A stretch of 64,000 bases of DNA. It comes from Eubacteriales bacterium (GTDB lineage Bacteria; Bacillota; Clostridia; Oscillospirales; Butyricicoccaceae). This document shows positions 9,573-17,665 of this stretch, in pieces. The stretch lies in contig JAUNSG010000008.1 in assembly GCA_030539335.1 (NCBI GenBank), positions 61,448-125,447 on the forward strand, read 5' to 3'. The position numbers and the translations under genes were made by a program. Each line of letters starts with the position of its first letter. Position 1 is the stretch's first letter. A model generated the notes under the pieces. It was not told the DNA's origin and did no database searches. It saw nothing but the letters and a program-made list of their open reading frames with translations.

Positions 9573-10295
9573 TCAGTCGTTTGTTGTTACCAGCGTGCCG
9601 ACATCCTCGCCAAGGACCGCACGATAAATATTTTCCGGATCACGCAGCGCAAATACCAGAACCGGGATGCTGTTGTCCATCGACAGGCTGGTTGCCGTCG
9701 TATCCATAACACCCAGGCGCTGACGGATCACCTCCATATACGTCAGCTCATCATAGCGCTTTGCCTCCGGATTCTTTGCCGGATCGGAATCGTATACACC
9801 ATCAATGTTCTTTGCCAGCAGGATGATATCGGCATTGATCTCCGCAGCGCGCAGAGCAGCTGCCGTATCCGTCGAAAAATACGGATTTCCCGTGCCACAG
9901 CCGAAAATAACCACGCGGCCCTTTTCCAGATGGCGGGTTGCCTTATTGCGGATATACGGTTCTGCGATCTGACGCATCTCGATTGCCGTCTGTACGCGCA
10001 CATCGACACCGCGCTGCTCCAGCGCATCCGCCAGTGCGAGCGAATTGATCGTCGTGGCCAGCATACCCATATGATCTGCGCGGGTGCGTTCCATCTTTCC
10101 GCCGCCGTCCTTGACGCCGCGCCAGAAATTGCCGCCGCCGACAACAACGCTTACCTGTGTACCGATATCCACACATTTTTTAAGTACATCACAAACCGGA
10201 CCGATTACATCAAAATTCAGTCCAAACTTGTTATCACCAGCCAACGCCTCTCCGCTGATTTTCACGAGAACTCGCTTATACTTAGGTGTTTCCAT
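9573..10295 (-). CDS. pyrH: UMP kinase
   Basis: Bacterial hexameric UMP kinase of the amino-acid-kinase fold, phosphorylating UMP to UDP for nucleotide and UDP-sugar supply. The 240 residues show [14 protein letters not shown] at the N-terminus, the [10 protein letters not shown] glycine loop near 50, the [13 protein letters not shown] stretch, and the [17 protein letters not shown] phosphate loop near 130. First gene of the operon; start ATG has a GGAGG site upstream and its promoter is at 10361-10389. Confidence 0.98.
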   Translation of the reverse strand: METPKYKRVLVKISGEALAGDNKFGLNFDVIGPVCDVLKKCVDIGTQVSVVVGGGNFWRGVKDGGGKMERTRADHMGMLATTINSLALADALEQRGVDVRVQTAIEMRQIAEPYIRNKATRHLEKGRVVIFGCGTGNPYFSTDTAAALRAAEINADIILLAKNIDGVYDSDPAKNPEAKRYDELTYMEVIRQRLGVMDTTATSLSMDNSIPVLVFALRDPENIYRAVLGEDVGTLVTTND

Positions 10296-10360
10296 ACCAA
10301 CTATTCCTCCGCATTTTGTGATTCGAGCAAATAACAGAAATCACGTTTCATGATGCTTCT

Positions 10361-10389
10361 ATTTTACATGATTGCAGTGAATATTGCAA
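10361..10389 (-). promoter_or_regulatory. Promoter of the pyrH-polC operon
   Basis: TTGCAA (10384-10389) and TAAAAT (10361-10366) on the minus strand, 17 bases apart, about 70 bases upstream of the pyrH start. No competing promoter was noticed within the operon. Confidence 0.75.
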
Positions 10390-10427
10390 ATCCATTCTGT
10401 GTTTTTTCTGCAGGTTTCCCATATCCA

Positions 10428-10460
10428 CCAAAATATTTCTGTGTTTTGCCAATATTTTGG
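10428..10460. repeat. AT-rich inverted repeat after the DUF115-like gene
   Basis: CCAAAATATT (10428-10437) and AATATTTTGG (10451-10460) are perfect 10-base arms with a 13-base spacer. The position, just after the 10481 stop and before the pyrH promoter, fits either a weak terminator without a T-run or a protein-binding site. Confidence 0.4.
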
Positions 10461-10480
10461 CATTTCGCCCGCCGGGTTCC

Positions 10481-11227
10481 TCATGCAAAAATCTGCTGGA
10501 AACTCCGATAAGGGAAAATATCCGCTTCTTCTCCCGTTGTGCTGTTGCAGATCAAGATCCCATGTGCATCCGCAAACTGCTTTGCGACCCGATAGGCCGC
10601 CGCAATTCTTTCGTCCTGCGCATGGCAGCAGCGGCATCCGACCAGATAGATTTCCCGAAATCCCATCGTCACCGCAATCTGAAGCATGGAATAGACAACA
10701 GTATAACCATCATAGACCACTTCGGCTGCATTCCCGCTGAATTTTGTATGGTATTCCCGATACCGGTTGCAGTAGTACTTATAGACACCCAGATAGGGGA
10801 ACTGGATAAACCGCTCCGGAAGCGCAGCCTGCCCAGCCAAATTGTCTCCGACAAAAACCGTACCGCTGTAATCCGAGCAAAGCCTCTGCTCCAGCTCCCG
10901 ATACTCCCGCGGATTTTGCGTCGTAAGATAGGTCGGCTGCCAGTTCTCCTGCAGGCTGGATGCGGTTCCAAACGTAATCTCATCGTCCAGCAAACGGCGT
11001 TCGGAAGCGGTCAAAGCGGTGCTGTCTGCGACAACAAAGCACCGCTTTCCTTTCTGCGTGTCTTTCAGAGCGTGTATGCGTTCCAATTCCGATGGAATCT
11101 GACCCTTTTTCCGCTCCTCTATTTTTTTCATTTCGTCGCGGTAGTGCGGATATTGTATCAACCTCTGATACTGATACCAAAGGCCGCCAACTATTTTATT
11201 TCCACTGATTTTTTCCTTGCGTCCCAT
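10481..11227 (-). CDS. DUF115-like / polysaccharide-associated protein
   Basis: About 248 residues, soluble. It contains the pattern of the DUF115 (MptE-like Rossmann) family found in capsule and glycosyltransferase loci: ERIHALKDTQKGKRCFVVADS near residue 50, DDEITFGTASS near 80, and MGFREIYLVGCRC near 195 where family members usually read LxGxD. The active role in this organism is unknown; in archaea the relatives are pterin diphosphokinases, in bacteria they accompany surface polysaccharide or flagellin glycosylation genes. Start chosen at ATG 11227 because of the GGAGAGGATCAA spacing; it follows uppP by 29 bases and is probably co-transcribed with it. Function is inference only. Confidence 0.6.
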   Translation of the reverse strand: MGRKEKISGNKIVGGLWYQYQRLIQYPHYRDEMKKIEERKKGQIPSELERIHALKDTQKGKRCFVVADSTALTASERRLLDDEITFGTASSLQENWQPTYLTTQNPREYRELEQRLCSDYSGTVFVGDNLAGQAALPERFIQFPYLGVYKYYCNRYREYHTKFSGNAAEVVYDGYTVVYSMLQIAVTMGFREIYLVGCRCCHAQDERIAAAYRVAKQFADAHGILICNSTTGEEADIFPYRSFQQIFA

Positions 11228-11256
11228 TTGATCCTCTCCTATTATTAGAATGCCTC

Positions 11257-12105
11257 TCACCCAAGGGCAAAGTAGAGGCAGACAAGAATTCCCAACGCAA
11301 TCCGGTAATATCCAAATACCTTGAAATCGTGTTTTTTGATATAACCCATCAGGAATTTAATGATGAGCATGGACGAAACAAAGGCCGTCACCATGCCGAT
11401 CAGCAATATGGCAAGCTCATACGACGTGAAGGAAAGTCCAAATTGAAGCATCTTCAGCAGGCTTGCTCCAAACATGACCGGAATCGCCAGAAAAAACGTG
11501 AATTCCGCCGCAACGGTTCTGGACACGCCGAGCAGCAAAGCGCCGACAATGGTAGCGCCCGAACGGGACGTACCGGGAAAAATCGCTGCGATCAACTGAA
11601 ATATCCCAATGAGAAAAACCGTCCGATAGGATAATCCTTCCAGAGAATTTATTTTTGCGGCACAGCCTTTGTGCCGGTTCTCCACAACCAAAAACGCAAC
11701 GCCAAACACAATCAGCGCCAGAGCTACCGTCTGGTAATTGTAGAACAATTCCTCAAATGTTTCATTAAACAAGATCCCAATGATTCCCGCCGGGAGACAC
11801 GCGACCAGAATTTTACACCAAAGCAGGATAATATCTTTTTTTACATACTGCATCATCCCACGGTTGGAGAATACATTGTCCGATGCTGTCCTGCCAAATG
11901 GAAAAATATCGCTCCAGAACAGAACCACAACCGCCAGGATCGCTCCCAACTGTATGACAACCTCAAACATACTGTAGAAATCCCTGCTGACATCGAGCTG
12001 TACCAGTTCGTTCAGCAAAATCATATGCCCCGTGCTGCTGATCGGCAGCCATTCGGTAATGCCCTCCACAATTCCAAACAGGAAGGCTTTCAGCAATTCG
12101 ATCAT
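11257..12105 (-). CDS. uppP: Undecaprenyl-diphosphate phosphatase
   Basis: Integral membrane phosphatase (BacA family) that regenerates undecaprenyl phosphate for wall synthesis and gives basal bacitracin tolerance. Catalytic motifs are visible: GIVEGITEWLPISSTGHM at residues 10-27 and FPGTSRSGATI in the C-terminal half. About 282 residues with eight hydrophobic segments. The start at 12105 (MIELLKAF) follows an AGGAG site; the frame extends 15 codons further without an RBS. It complements uppS 3 kb away. Confidence 0.96.
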   Translation of the reverse strand: MIELLKAFLFGIVEGITEWLPISSTGHMILLNELVQLDVSRDFYSMFEVVIQLGAILAVVVLFWSDIFPFGRTASDNVFSNRGMMQYVKKDIILLWCKILVACLPAGIIGILFNETFEELFYNYQTVALALIVFGVAFLVVENRHKGCAAKINSLEGLSYRTVFLIGIFQLIAAIFPGTSRSGATIVGALLLGVSRTVAAEFTFFLAIPVMFGASLLKMLQFGLSFTSYELAILLIGMVTAFVSSMLIIKFLMGYIKKHDFKVFGYYRIALGILVCLYFALG

Positions 12106-12215
12106 TTCCAACCACTCCTTATACCCAATCCACAATTCCGGCAAGTACATAGCGTATCGTTTCTTCTGTCTATCTTTACGCCGGTTTTGGTTCCATCATT
12201 CGTTTCTATCGTCTT

Positions 12216-12244
12216 ATTATAACATCCAGTCCCCGAAACGACAA
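12216..12244 (-). promoter_or_regulatory. Promoter of uppP
   Basis: TTGTCG (12239-12244) and TATAAT (12216-12221) on the minus strand with a 17-base spacer, about 110 bases before the uppP start. Confidence 0.7.
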
Positions 12245-12277
12245 ACCCTATTCTGCCTTCTTCGATCGGATGTTCTT

Positions 12278-13060
12278 TTATCCAAGTGCCACATCCAGTG
12301 CAAGCATGACGGTAAAGCCCAGAGCAAAAAACAGCGTTCCGAGATTGGAGTGCCGACCCTGCGACATCTCGGGGATCAGCTCCTCCACCACCACATAGAT
12401 CATAGCGCCTGCCGCAAAGCTCAAAAAATACGGCAGCGCCGGGATCAAAATACCGGCTGCCCAAATCGTAAGGATCGCAGCCAGCGGTTCCACCGCTCCG
12501 GACAACGCTCCCCAAAGAAACGCCTCCCGCTTTTTCATCCCTTCCGCCCGCAGGGGCATGGAGATAATCGCGCCCTCCGGAAAATTCTGAATGGCAATTC
12601 CGAGCGCCAGTGTCAGCGCTCCGGCGATGGGAATGGCCTCATTTCCCGACATCCATCCTGCAAACACCACACCGACTGCCATTCCCTCTGGAATGTTGTG
12701 CAAGGCCACCGCCAACACCAGCATGGTCGTCTTTTTCCATGCCGTCCGCGGCCCTTCCGGCTCGTCACTTCCCTGATGCAGATGGGGAATCGCACGGTCC
12801 AATACCAGCAGGAACAGAATCCCCAGCCAAAAGCCAATCACCGCCGGCGCAAAAGTCCATCTCCCCAGTCCGGATGCCTGTTCCATGGCCGGGATCAAAA
12901 GGCTCCAGATCGAGGCCGCCACCATAACCCCGGCGGCAAAGCCCATCAGCGCCCGCTGTACCATAACACTCAATTTATTTTTCACAAACAGCACACAGGC
13001 CGCGCCCAATGTCGTTCCCAAAAACGGGATCAAAATCCCCTGTATCACTTCGACCGGCAT
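12278..13060 (-). CDS. ZIP family metal transporter (GufA-like)
   Basis: Membrane carrier for zinc or related divalent metals. The 260-residue protein has eight predicted membrane segments and both ZIP metal-site motifs: HNIPEGMAVG in helix 4 and IQNFPEGA in helix 5. Start ATG 13060 follows a GGAGG site. A paralogue of the same size and motifs lies at 49016-49819. Direction and metal specificity cannot be read from sequence; GufA-type members usually take up Zn2+, sometimes Mn2+ or Fe2+. Confidence 0.92.
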   Translation of the reverse strand: MPVEVIQGILIPFLGTTLGAACVLFVKNKLSVMVQRALMGFAAGVMVAASIWSLLIPAMEQASGLGRWTFAPAVIGFWLGILFLLVLDRAIPHLHQGSDEPEGPRTAWKKTTMLVLAVALHNIPEGMAVGVVFAGWMSGNEAIPIAGALTLALGIAIQNFPEGAIISMPLRAEGMKKREAFLWGALSGAVEPLAAILTIWAAGILIPALPYFLSFAAGAMIYVVVEELIPEMSQGRHSNLGTLFFALGFTVMLALDVALG

Positions 13061-13148
13061 TAACCAGCCCTCCTTCCATTTGATTACCATTTATCGTTGA
13101 TCTTCTAATGTTCCACCCGTCATACGCTTTCTATACGAGGTTCCCATG

Positions 13149-13195
13149 AAAAAGCGTGAAACCAAGAAGACAATCACACCTTCCTGATTTCACGC
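13149..13195 (-). terminator. Intrinsic terminator of the MATE-kinase gene
   Basis: On the minus strand, GCGTGAAA pairs with TTTCACGC (13154-13161, 13188-13195) and is followed by TTTTTC. It lies about 55 bases after the fusion gene's stop. Confidence 0.75.
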
Positions 13196-13248
13196 GCAAG
13201 ACCAACAAACCTATTCTGTTGTTATGATACACGACGACTGCGCTCGTG

Positions 13249-15309
13249 TCAAGAGTTATCCTTGGCTAAAACCAGCTCCACAATCGCATCTGCGACGTTC
13301 TCTTTCCCCAACACATCGGTGTTGAAGCAGCTGTCATACGTCTCCGCATATCCCCATTTCTGATCCGAATATTGATGGTAATACGAAGCTCTCTCCCGGT
13401 CCACCTTGGATACTCTGCGGCGTGCATCCCGCTCCGACATGGATTCCCTTTCGACAATATGGGCAATCCTCGATCCCTTGGATGCCGTGATAAAAATCCG
13501 GATCAGCTCATGGTTTTCTTTCAAAATCTGATCGGCTCGTCTGCCAACGATCACACAGGGGCCTCTTTCCGCAATCGTTTCAATGATCTCCCGCTGCGCT
13601 TTTCTGGCCACCTGCTCCAAGCCGGGATACGCTGCTGTGCCAAATCCAACCGAGCGATAGAGCGCAGCGGATCGTGTCGGCTTCTCATCTATGCTCTCCA
13701 GATACTTCTGGCTCAATCCACTGGCTCTCGCCGCTTCTTCCAGCAATTCCGAATCGTAATACGGAATGTGCAGCTTTTCTGCAACCATCCGGCCAATGGT
13801 ACGGCCTCCCGAGCCACAGGAACGTCCAATGGTAACAATGCAATCCGTCTGCCGCATTTCCTGCGAGACCGGAAGCTCTGTCGTGACGGGCTGCATCACG
13901 GCTCTGTCGTTCTCCGTCAGCATGTTCTTTGTGTGAACAATGACGATCACGGATGCAATTGCGGTCAAAATGTCTGCGATCGGCATGAAATAAAGGATGC
14001 CGTCCAGTCCCATGAAAATCGGGAGCACGAGCGGCAATCCGACACCAAAAACAATCTCTCGCATCATGGACAACGCCGTGGACTGCTTTGGCTTTCCCAG
14101 GGACTGTAGGAAAATAAACGTCCCTTTGTTCACACAGGAGAGGACCAGCAGGCACAAGAAAACACGGATTGTCTTTACGGCAAACTCGGTATAATAAACG
14201 CTTTCATTTTTTGCGCCAAAAATGCCGATGAGCGGATGCGGGAAGGCGAGAAAAACAATGGAAGCGAACAGGCCGACCACTGCCTCGGCAAGCAAAAGCC
14301 GTTTCATCAGGCCAAGAACACGGTCCTTCCGATTGGCGCCAATATTATAGCCGACAATCGGGATGCATCCGGCTGCCAATCCCACCGAGATCGAGATAAT
14401 GATCTGGAAAAACTTCATCACGATGCCAACCACAGCGGTCGGTATCTGTGCATATTCCGGCTGTCCGAAAACCGGATCCAATGCGCCATACTTCGTCACC
14501 ATGTTGAGCACGGCCGCCATGGAAAGTACAATGGATATCTGCGATAAAAAGCTGGTAATGCCGAGCGGGACAATCTTTTTCATCAGAGCAAAGCGCATCC
14601 GGAAGCTGTCTTTGCACATCCTGACCGCCTTCATGCGGGACAGATAAACCAGGGACATGATTGCAGAGACAATCTGTCCAAAGATCGTAGCGACTGCCGC
14701 TCCCATCATTCCCCATTTGAGGATATAGATACAGATCGGGTCAAAAATAATGTTGAGGATCGCTCCGGTGAGCAGGGTTGCCATGGCATACCCCGGGCTT
14801 CCGTCCGAACGGATAACCGGATTCATCGCCTGGCCAAACATATAAAACGGGATTCCGATGGTAATCCAAAGGAAATATTCCTTCGACAGGCGGAAGGTTG
14901 CGTCGTTTACCCGGGCGCCAAACATCGTCAAAATCTGTTCCTGAAAGAGGAGATACACCGCCATAAGCAAAACGCCGGCGGCAACAACACAGAGGATCGT
15001 GCTGCCGATTCCCCGATGGGCGTTTTCTTTTTCTTTTGCCCCCAAGCTGATGCTGACAAACGTACAACATCCATCTCCCAACATCATCGCGATGGACAGC
15101 GCCACCACCGTGAGCGGGAAAACAACCGTATTTGCCGCATTGCCATACGAGCCGAGATAACTGGCATTCGCAATAAAAATCTGGTCAACAATATTATATA
15201 GCGCTGCAACGAGAAGAGAAATGACACATGGTATTGCGTACTTCCTCATCAGAGTGCCCAGACTTTCCTTTTCCAGAAAATCGTTTGTGTGCGTATTCAT
15301 CATGGTCAT
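13249..15309 (-). CDS. MATE efflux transporter fused to a cytidylate-kinase-like domain
   Basis: A 686-residue two-part protein. Residues about 1-445 are a 12-segment MATE (NorM/DinF-type) antiporter, which exports cationic drugs or metabolites using Na+ or H+. After a short linker comes a complete cytidylate-kinase-like domain (about 470-680) starting with the P-loop IVTIGRSCGSGGRTIG, followed by IPYYDSELLEEAA and CVIVGRRAD. Start chosen at ATG 15309 (MTMMNTHTND), which follows AAGGAAAGGTGG; the frame runs 15 codons further upstream into the leader hairpin. Stand-alone kinase domains of this class are common in Clostridia and their substrate is unsettled; how the kinase serves the transporter is unknown. 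Preceded by a structured leader and its own promoter. Confidence 0.9.
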   Translation of the reverse strand: MTMMNTHTNDFLEKESLGTLMRKYAIPCVISLLVAALYNIVDQIFIANASYLGSYGNAANTVVFPLTVVALSIAMMLGDGCCTFVSISLGAKEKENAHRGIGSTILCVVAAGVLLMAVYLLFQEQILTMFGARVNDATFRLSKEYFLWITIGIPFYMFGQAMNPVIRSDGSPGYAMATLLTGAILNIIFDPICIYILKWGMMGAAVATIFGQIVSAIMSLVYLSRMKAVRMCKDSFRMRFALMKKIVPLGITSFLSQISIVLSMAAVLNMVTKYGALDPVFGQPEYAQIPTAVVGIVMKFFQIIISISVGLAAGCIPIVGYNIGANRKDRVLGLMKRLLLAEAVVGLFASIVFLAFPHPLIGIFGAKNESVYYTEFAVKTIRVFLCLLVLSCVNKGTFIFLQSLGKPKQSTALSMMREIVFGVGLPLVLPIFMGLDGILYFMPIADILTAIASVIVIVHTKNMLTENDRAVMQPVTTELPVSQEMRQTDCIVTIGRSCGSGGRTIGRMVAEKLHIPYYDSELLEEAARASGLSQKYLESIDEKPTRSAALYRSVGFGTAAYPGLEQVARKAQREIIETIAERGPCVIVGRRADQILKENHELIRIFITASKGSRIAHIVERESMSERDARRRVSKVDRERASYYHQYSDQKWGYAETYDSCFNTDVLGKENVADAIVELVLAKDNS

Positions 15310-15333
15310 AGCCACCTTTCCTTGTATAAAAAT

Positions 15334-15362
15334 AAAAACACATGTGAAACACATGTGTTTTT
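15334..15362 (-). terminator. Perfect inverted repeat in the fusion gene's leader (attenuator or operator)
   Basis: Arms of 13 bases (AAAAACACATGTG and its complement) around a 3-base loop; on the minus strand the hairpin is followed by ATTTTTAT. It lies 25 bases upstream of the start codon and downstream of the promoter, so it could stop transcription early. The CACATGTG core could equally be a protein-binding palindrome. Confidence 0.55.
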
Positions 15363-15366
15363 CCTT

Positions 15367-15435
15367 CGATGCGACACAAGTGCTGCACTGCGACTGTGTC
15401 GTAGCAGCCTGTAGCCCAAGGCTTGTATCGTATCG
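15367..15435 (-). ncRNA. Candidate structured leader RNA upstream of the MATE-kinase fusion
   Basis: Read on the minus strand, a closing stem CGATACGA/TCGCATCG (15428-15435 with 15367-15374, one mismatch) encloses a small AGCC/GGCT hairpin and a GCTGC/GCAGC stem topped by CGAC/GTCG. An alternative CGACACA/TGTGTCG pairing competes with the inner stems. It is followed directly by the hairpin at 15334-15362. This aptamer-then-terminator layout resembles a riboswitch; I recognise no known class. Confidence 0.4.
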
Positions 15436-15455
15436 ACGCGCTTTATTTTTTTATT

Positions 15456-15484
15456 ATTTTACCGCAAAATCACCCAAAAGTCAA
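15456..15484 (-). promoter_or_regulatory. Promoter of the MATE-kinase fusion
   Basis: TTGACT (15479-15484) and TAAAAT (15456-15461), spacer 17 bases, on the minus strand. The implied transcript has a leader of about 140 bases before the start codon. Confidence 0.75.
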
Positions 15485-15574
15485 AGAGGATTTTTCGCAG
15501 GAAGTGACCGCGTATCGATAGAAATCGCACGCCAAGAGGCTTATTCGCCCTGCCTGTAGAGATTCCCGTGTAAA

Positions 15575-15775
15575 CTATTTAAAAAGGAATATTTCTTCGA
15601 TCGGCGCATCGACTGCCCTCGAAATATAGATTGCCAATTTAAGAGAGGGGTTGTATTGCGCCTTTTCCAAGCGCATTATTGTTTCCCGACGGACTCCTAC
15701 CTGTATCGCCAGTTGCTCTTGCGTCAAGCCTTTCAACTGCCTATACCTTTTTAATCTACATTCAAAATCCGGCAC
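15575..15775 (-). CDS. Small XRE-family regulator
   Basis: A 66-residue DNA-binding protein made of little more than one helix-turn-helix: RLKRYRQLKGLTQEQLAIQ then VRRETIMRLEK. This is the compact XRE type that accompanies DUF3796-like membrane proteins. It starts with GTG 2 bases after the upstream membrane gene, so the pair is co-transcribed. Palindromes at the pair's promoter suggest it represses its own operon. Confidence 0.85.
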   Translation of the reverse strand: MPDFECRLKRYRQLKGLTQEQLAIQVGVRRETIMRLEKAQYNPSLKLAIYISRAVDAPIEEIFLFK

Positions 15776-15777
15776 TC

Positions 15778-16446
15778 TTATTCCCCGCTTTCGTCCAACG
15801 GTTCGTCATGGTCATAATGATATAACAGATATGTGCTAAGGAATATCTTGAGCGCTATAGAAAGCGAGATTACAATAATGAGAGCGGCCAATGTATAATC
15901 CGAATTTCCCATGAGTTTTCCCTGTCCCAAAAAGAGTACCGCCAAAAAAATAATCGCTATCGCTGTTTTATCCGCTATCCTGTGTGCTTTTATCTTATTC
16001 TTTTCATATCGCTCATCCATAAAAGTATTTGACATTTTTCCCTCGTAAAAAAAACCAAAATACCCGAAAAACATGAAAAATAAAAAGGGGAAAAAGGTCT
16101 TATCCATACGATACGTCCAAAACCCCAAAAAACCGATAAAGCCTAAGAAGCCCAAAAGGCCTAGTCCTGGGTGGATGGTTCTCGTAGATTGTCTGGTTGC
16201 TTTCCTACACCTATTCCCAAGGATCATCGGTATCAGCGACGCCAAAAGATACAGAATATACAAAACAAGAAGTATACCGGAAAGAATCATCGGCAGATCC
16301 CGTACACGAAAAGTATATTCGGATAACTCCATTGGTGCAATAAATCTTGAATCGTCAAAGAGTATGGAATACCACGAAGACGCTGCTATAAGCAAAGCGC
16401 ATAGTATGCCAAAGAAAATTGTGCGCTTTGTTCTCTCACTTTTCAT
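15778..16446 (-). CDS. DUF3796-like membrane protein
   Basis: A 222-residue protein with about five membrane segments, including an unusual LGLLGFLGFIGFLGF repeat around residue 95 and a following FFPFLFFMFFGYFGFFYEGK segment typical of the DUF3796 group. A C-terminal charged tail ends DHDEPLDESGE. Function unknown. It is followed at once by the small XRE regulator, the standard partnership of this family, and starts behind a GGAGG site. Base composition is more AT-rich than the surrounding genes. Confidence 0.7.
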   Translation of the reverse strand: MKSERTKRTIFFGILCALLIAASSWYSILFDDSRFIAPMELSEYTFRVRDLPMILSGILLVLYILYLLASLIPMILGNRCRKATRQSTRTIHPGLGLLGFLGFIGFLGFWTYRMDKTFFPFLFFMFFGYFGFFYEGKMSNTFMDERYEKNKIKAHRIADKTAIAIIFLAVLFLGQGKLMGNSDYTLAALIIVISLSIALKIFLSTYLLYHYDHDEPLDESGE

Positions 16447-16465
16447 ATTCGGTCCTCCAATTCAG

Positions 16466-16496
16466 ATATATTTGTCTCTTTTTGAGATAAATATAT
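16466..16496. promoter_or_regulatory. Operator palindrome over the DUF3796/XRE promoter
   Basis: Arms of 13 bases (ATATATTTGTCTC and GAGATAAATATAT, one mismatch) separated by 5 bases, covering the -10 element and the transcription start. Likely site for the 66-residue XRE regulator encoded in the same operon. Confidence 0.6.
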
Positions 16497-16518
16497 CACA
16501 CCATTCAATCCATGTCAA
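16490..16518 (-). promoter_or_regulatory. Promoter of the DUF3796/XRE pair
   Basis: Consensus TTGACA (16513-16518) and TATATT (16490-16495) on the minus strand, spacer 17 bases. Confidence 0.8.
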
Positions 16519-16524
16519 CAGCAA

Positions 16525-16538
16525 AGATACAAATATCT
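16525..16538. promoter_or_regulatory. Second, shorter palindrome upstream of the same promoter
   Basis: AGATA-CAAA-TATCT, just upstream of the -35 box. Shares the AAATAT/TCTC wording of the main palindrome and may be an auxiliary operator. Confidence 0.35.
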
Positions 16539-16585
16539 CTCTTTTCTATCACCAAACGCGCTTACTTGTCTTTGTCATATACAAC

Positions 16586-17578
16586 CTAAGGATCGATCTC
16601 CGTCCCATTCTGCCTGTAAAATTGCTCTCCGCAAATGAGTGGGTACCGTACCAGCCTGGTCCCGTCCAGATTCTCCTTGTGCAGATCTACTGCCGTAATC
16701 TGGTGGTTATCATAGGTGGTGTAATAATAGATGCCCTTGTCGGCATTGCAGCAGGAGGTATAAATGGTAATTTCAAAGGCTCCGTCCTCCGCCTCACAGC
16801 AGCCCCGCTGCTGGTCAACCGCTCCGAGAATATGAAAAAACTGGCTGACGCTTTCCGGTTCCGAATCGCCCGAAACCGAATTCATCTTCACAAAAGATGC
16901 CCGGACAAAGCGGGATTGAGAGGAGAGATCCCCCGGCAGCCCCAGCGCTCCCATTCCGCGGCCATAGGCGCGCAGGGAAAGCTGATCGGAGAACCGGTTC
17001 TCCGGGTTCTTTGGCGACAGCGCCATATAATCATTGAGCCGGAACATCTGTTCATTGAACGGCGGATTGTTTGTCAAGACGCCCACCGGATTGTGGTAGA
17101 TTTTCATCCCTTCCCGGACAAATTCCACGGTGATTGCCTCCTCGCGGTCGGCAATCATCCAATGAAGCTGCGCCACCGGCATTTCTTTGCAAAACGGCGT
17201 ATTGACCAGGTTCATGCTCTCCAACAAAGCCTTCGCCTCAGCCACCGAGGCGCACTGGCACAGAATCCAGGGAATGAATTCAAACTGTGCCACATTGTCT
17301 TTGTCCGGATTTTCTTCCCTGTAATCTGCATTTCCCACAAAATTCAGCCCCGCCATGCCAAGCCCTTTTTCATTGACCGCATCGTAATAAAGCGGGTATC
17401 CCGCCGCGATATGTGCCATGCCGATCATCGCATAATGGTTCTCTCTTCTCCCCATATGGCGAAATGGAATCGGATAATTCCGCGGTGTGATCGTGACCTC
17501 CTCACCATAGGAAAAATCATAGTCCAGTGTCCGTCCAAAATAAAAATCCTTTGTTTTATACGTTACTGCAGTGCACAT
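16586..17578 (-). CDS. Choloylglycine hydrolase family (bile-salt-hydrolase-like)
   Basis: N-terminal-nucleophile amidase that would hydrolyse conjugated bile salts or related N-acyl amides. The 330-residue protein starts MCTAV, exposing Cys2 as nucleophile after Met removal. Further active-site matches are Arg in FGRTLDYD (about 15-21), Asn in GMAGLNF (about 80), Asn in GVLTNNPP (about 172) and Arg in LSSQSRFVRASF (about 225). No signal peptide, so cytoplasmic, as for known gut bile salt hydrolases. Penicillin-V or homoserine-lactone acylase activity cannot be excluded. A perfect inverted repeat lies in its promoter region. Confidence 0.88.
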   Translation of the reverse strand: MCTAVTYKTKDFYFGRTLDYDFSYGEEVTITPRNYPIPFRHMGRRENHYAMIGMAHIAAGYPLYYDAVNEKGLGMAGLNFVGNADYREENPDKDNVAQFEFIPWILCQCASVAEAKALLESMNLVNTPFCKEMPVAQLHWMIADREEAITVEFVREGMKIYHNPVGVLTNNPPFNEQMFRLNDYMALSPKNPENRFSDQLSLRAYGRGMGALGLPGDLSSQSRFVRASFVKMNSVSGDSEPESVSQFFHILGAVDQQRGCCEAEDGAFEITIYTSCCNADKGIYYYTTYDNHQITAVDLHKENLDGTRLVRYPLICGEQFYRQNGTEIDP

Positions 17579-17608
17579 GGAATTCCCTCCAATCTATAAG
17601 GCAAGGCC

Positions 17609-17635
17609 TTCTATGATTCTTATTCTATCATAGAA
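17609..17635. promoter_or_regulatory. Inverted repeat upstream of the choloylglycine hydrolase
   Basis: TTCTATGAT and ATCATAGAA are perfect 9-base arms around a 9-base spacer that contains a TAGAAT-like -10 sequence on the minus strand. About 30 bases upstream of the start codon; a likely operator. Confidence 0.5.
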
Positions 17636-17665
17636 AGCCCCGTCTTACTCCAATTTTTTAGAATC

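Noticed and set aside
10481..11227. Motility accessory or pterin kinase assignment for the DUF115-like protein
   Set aside because: Only the general fold wording fits; no flagellar or pterin genes are nearby, so no function is claimed.
16073..17599. Open frame of 508 codons on the plus strand
   Set aside because: Lies opposite the choloylglycine hydrolase and the DUF3796 gene, both with clear motifs; no RBS or family signal.
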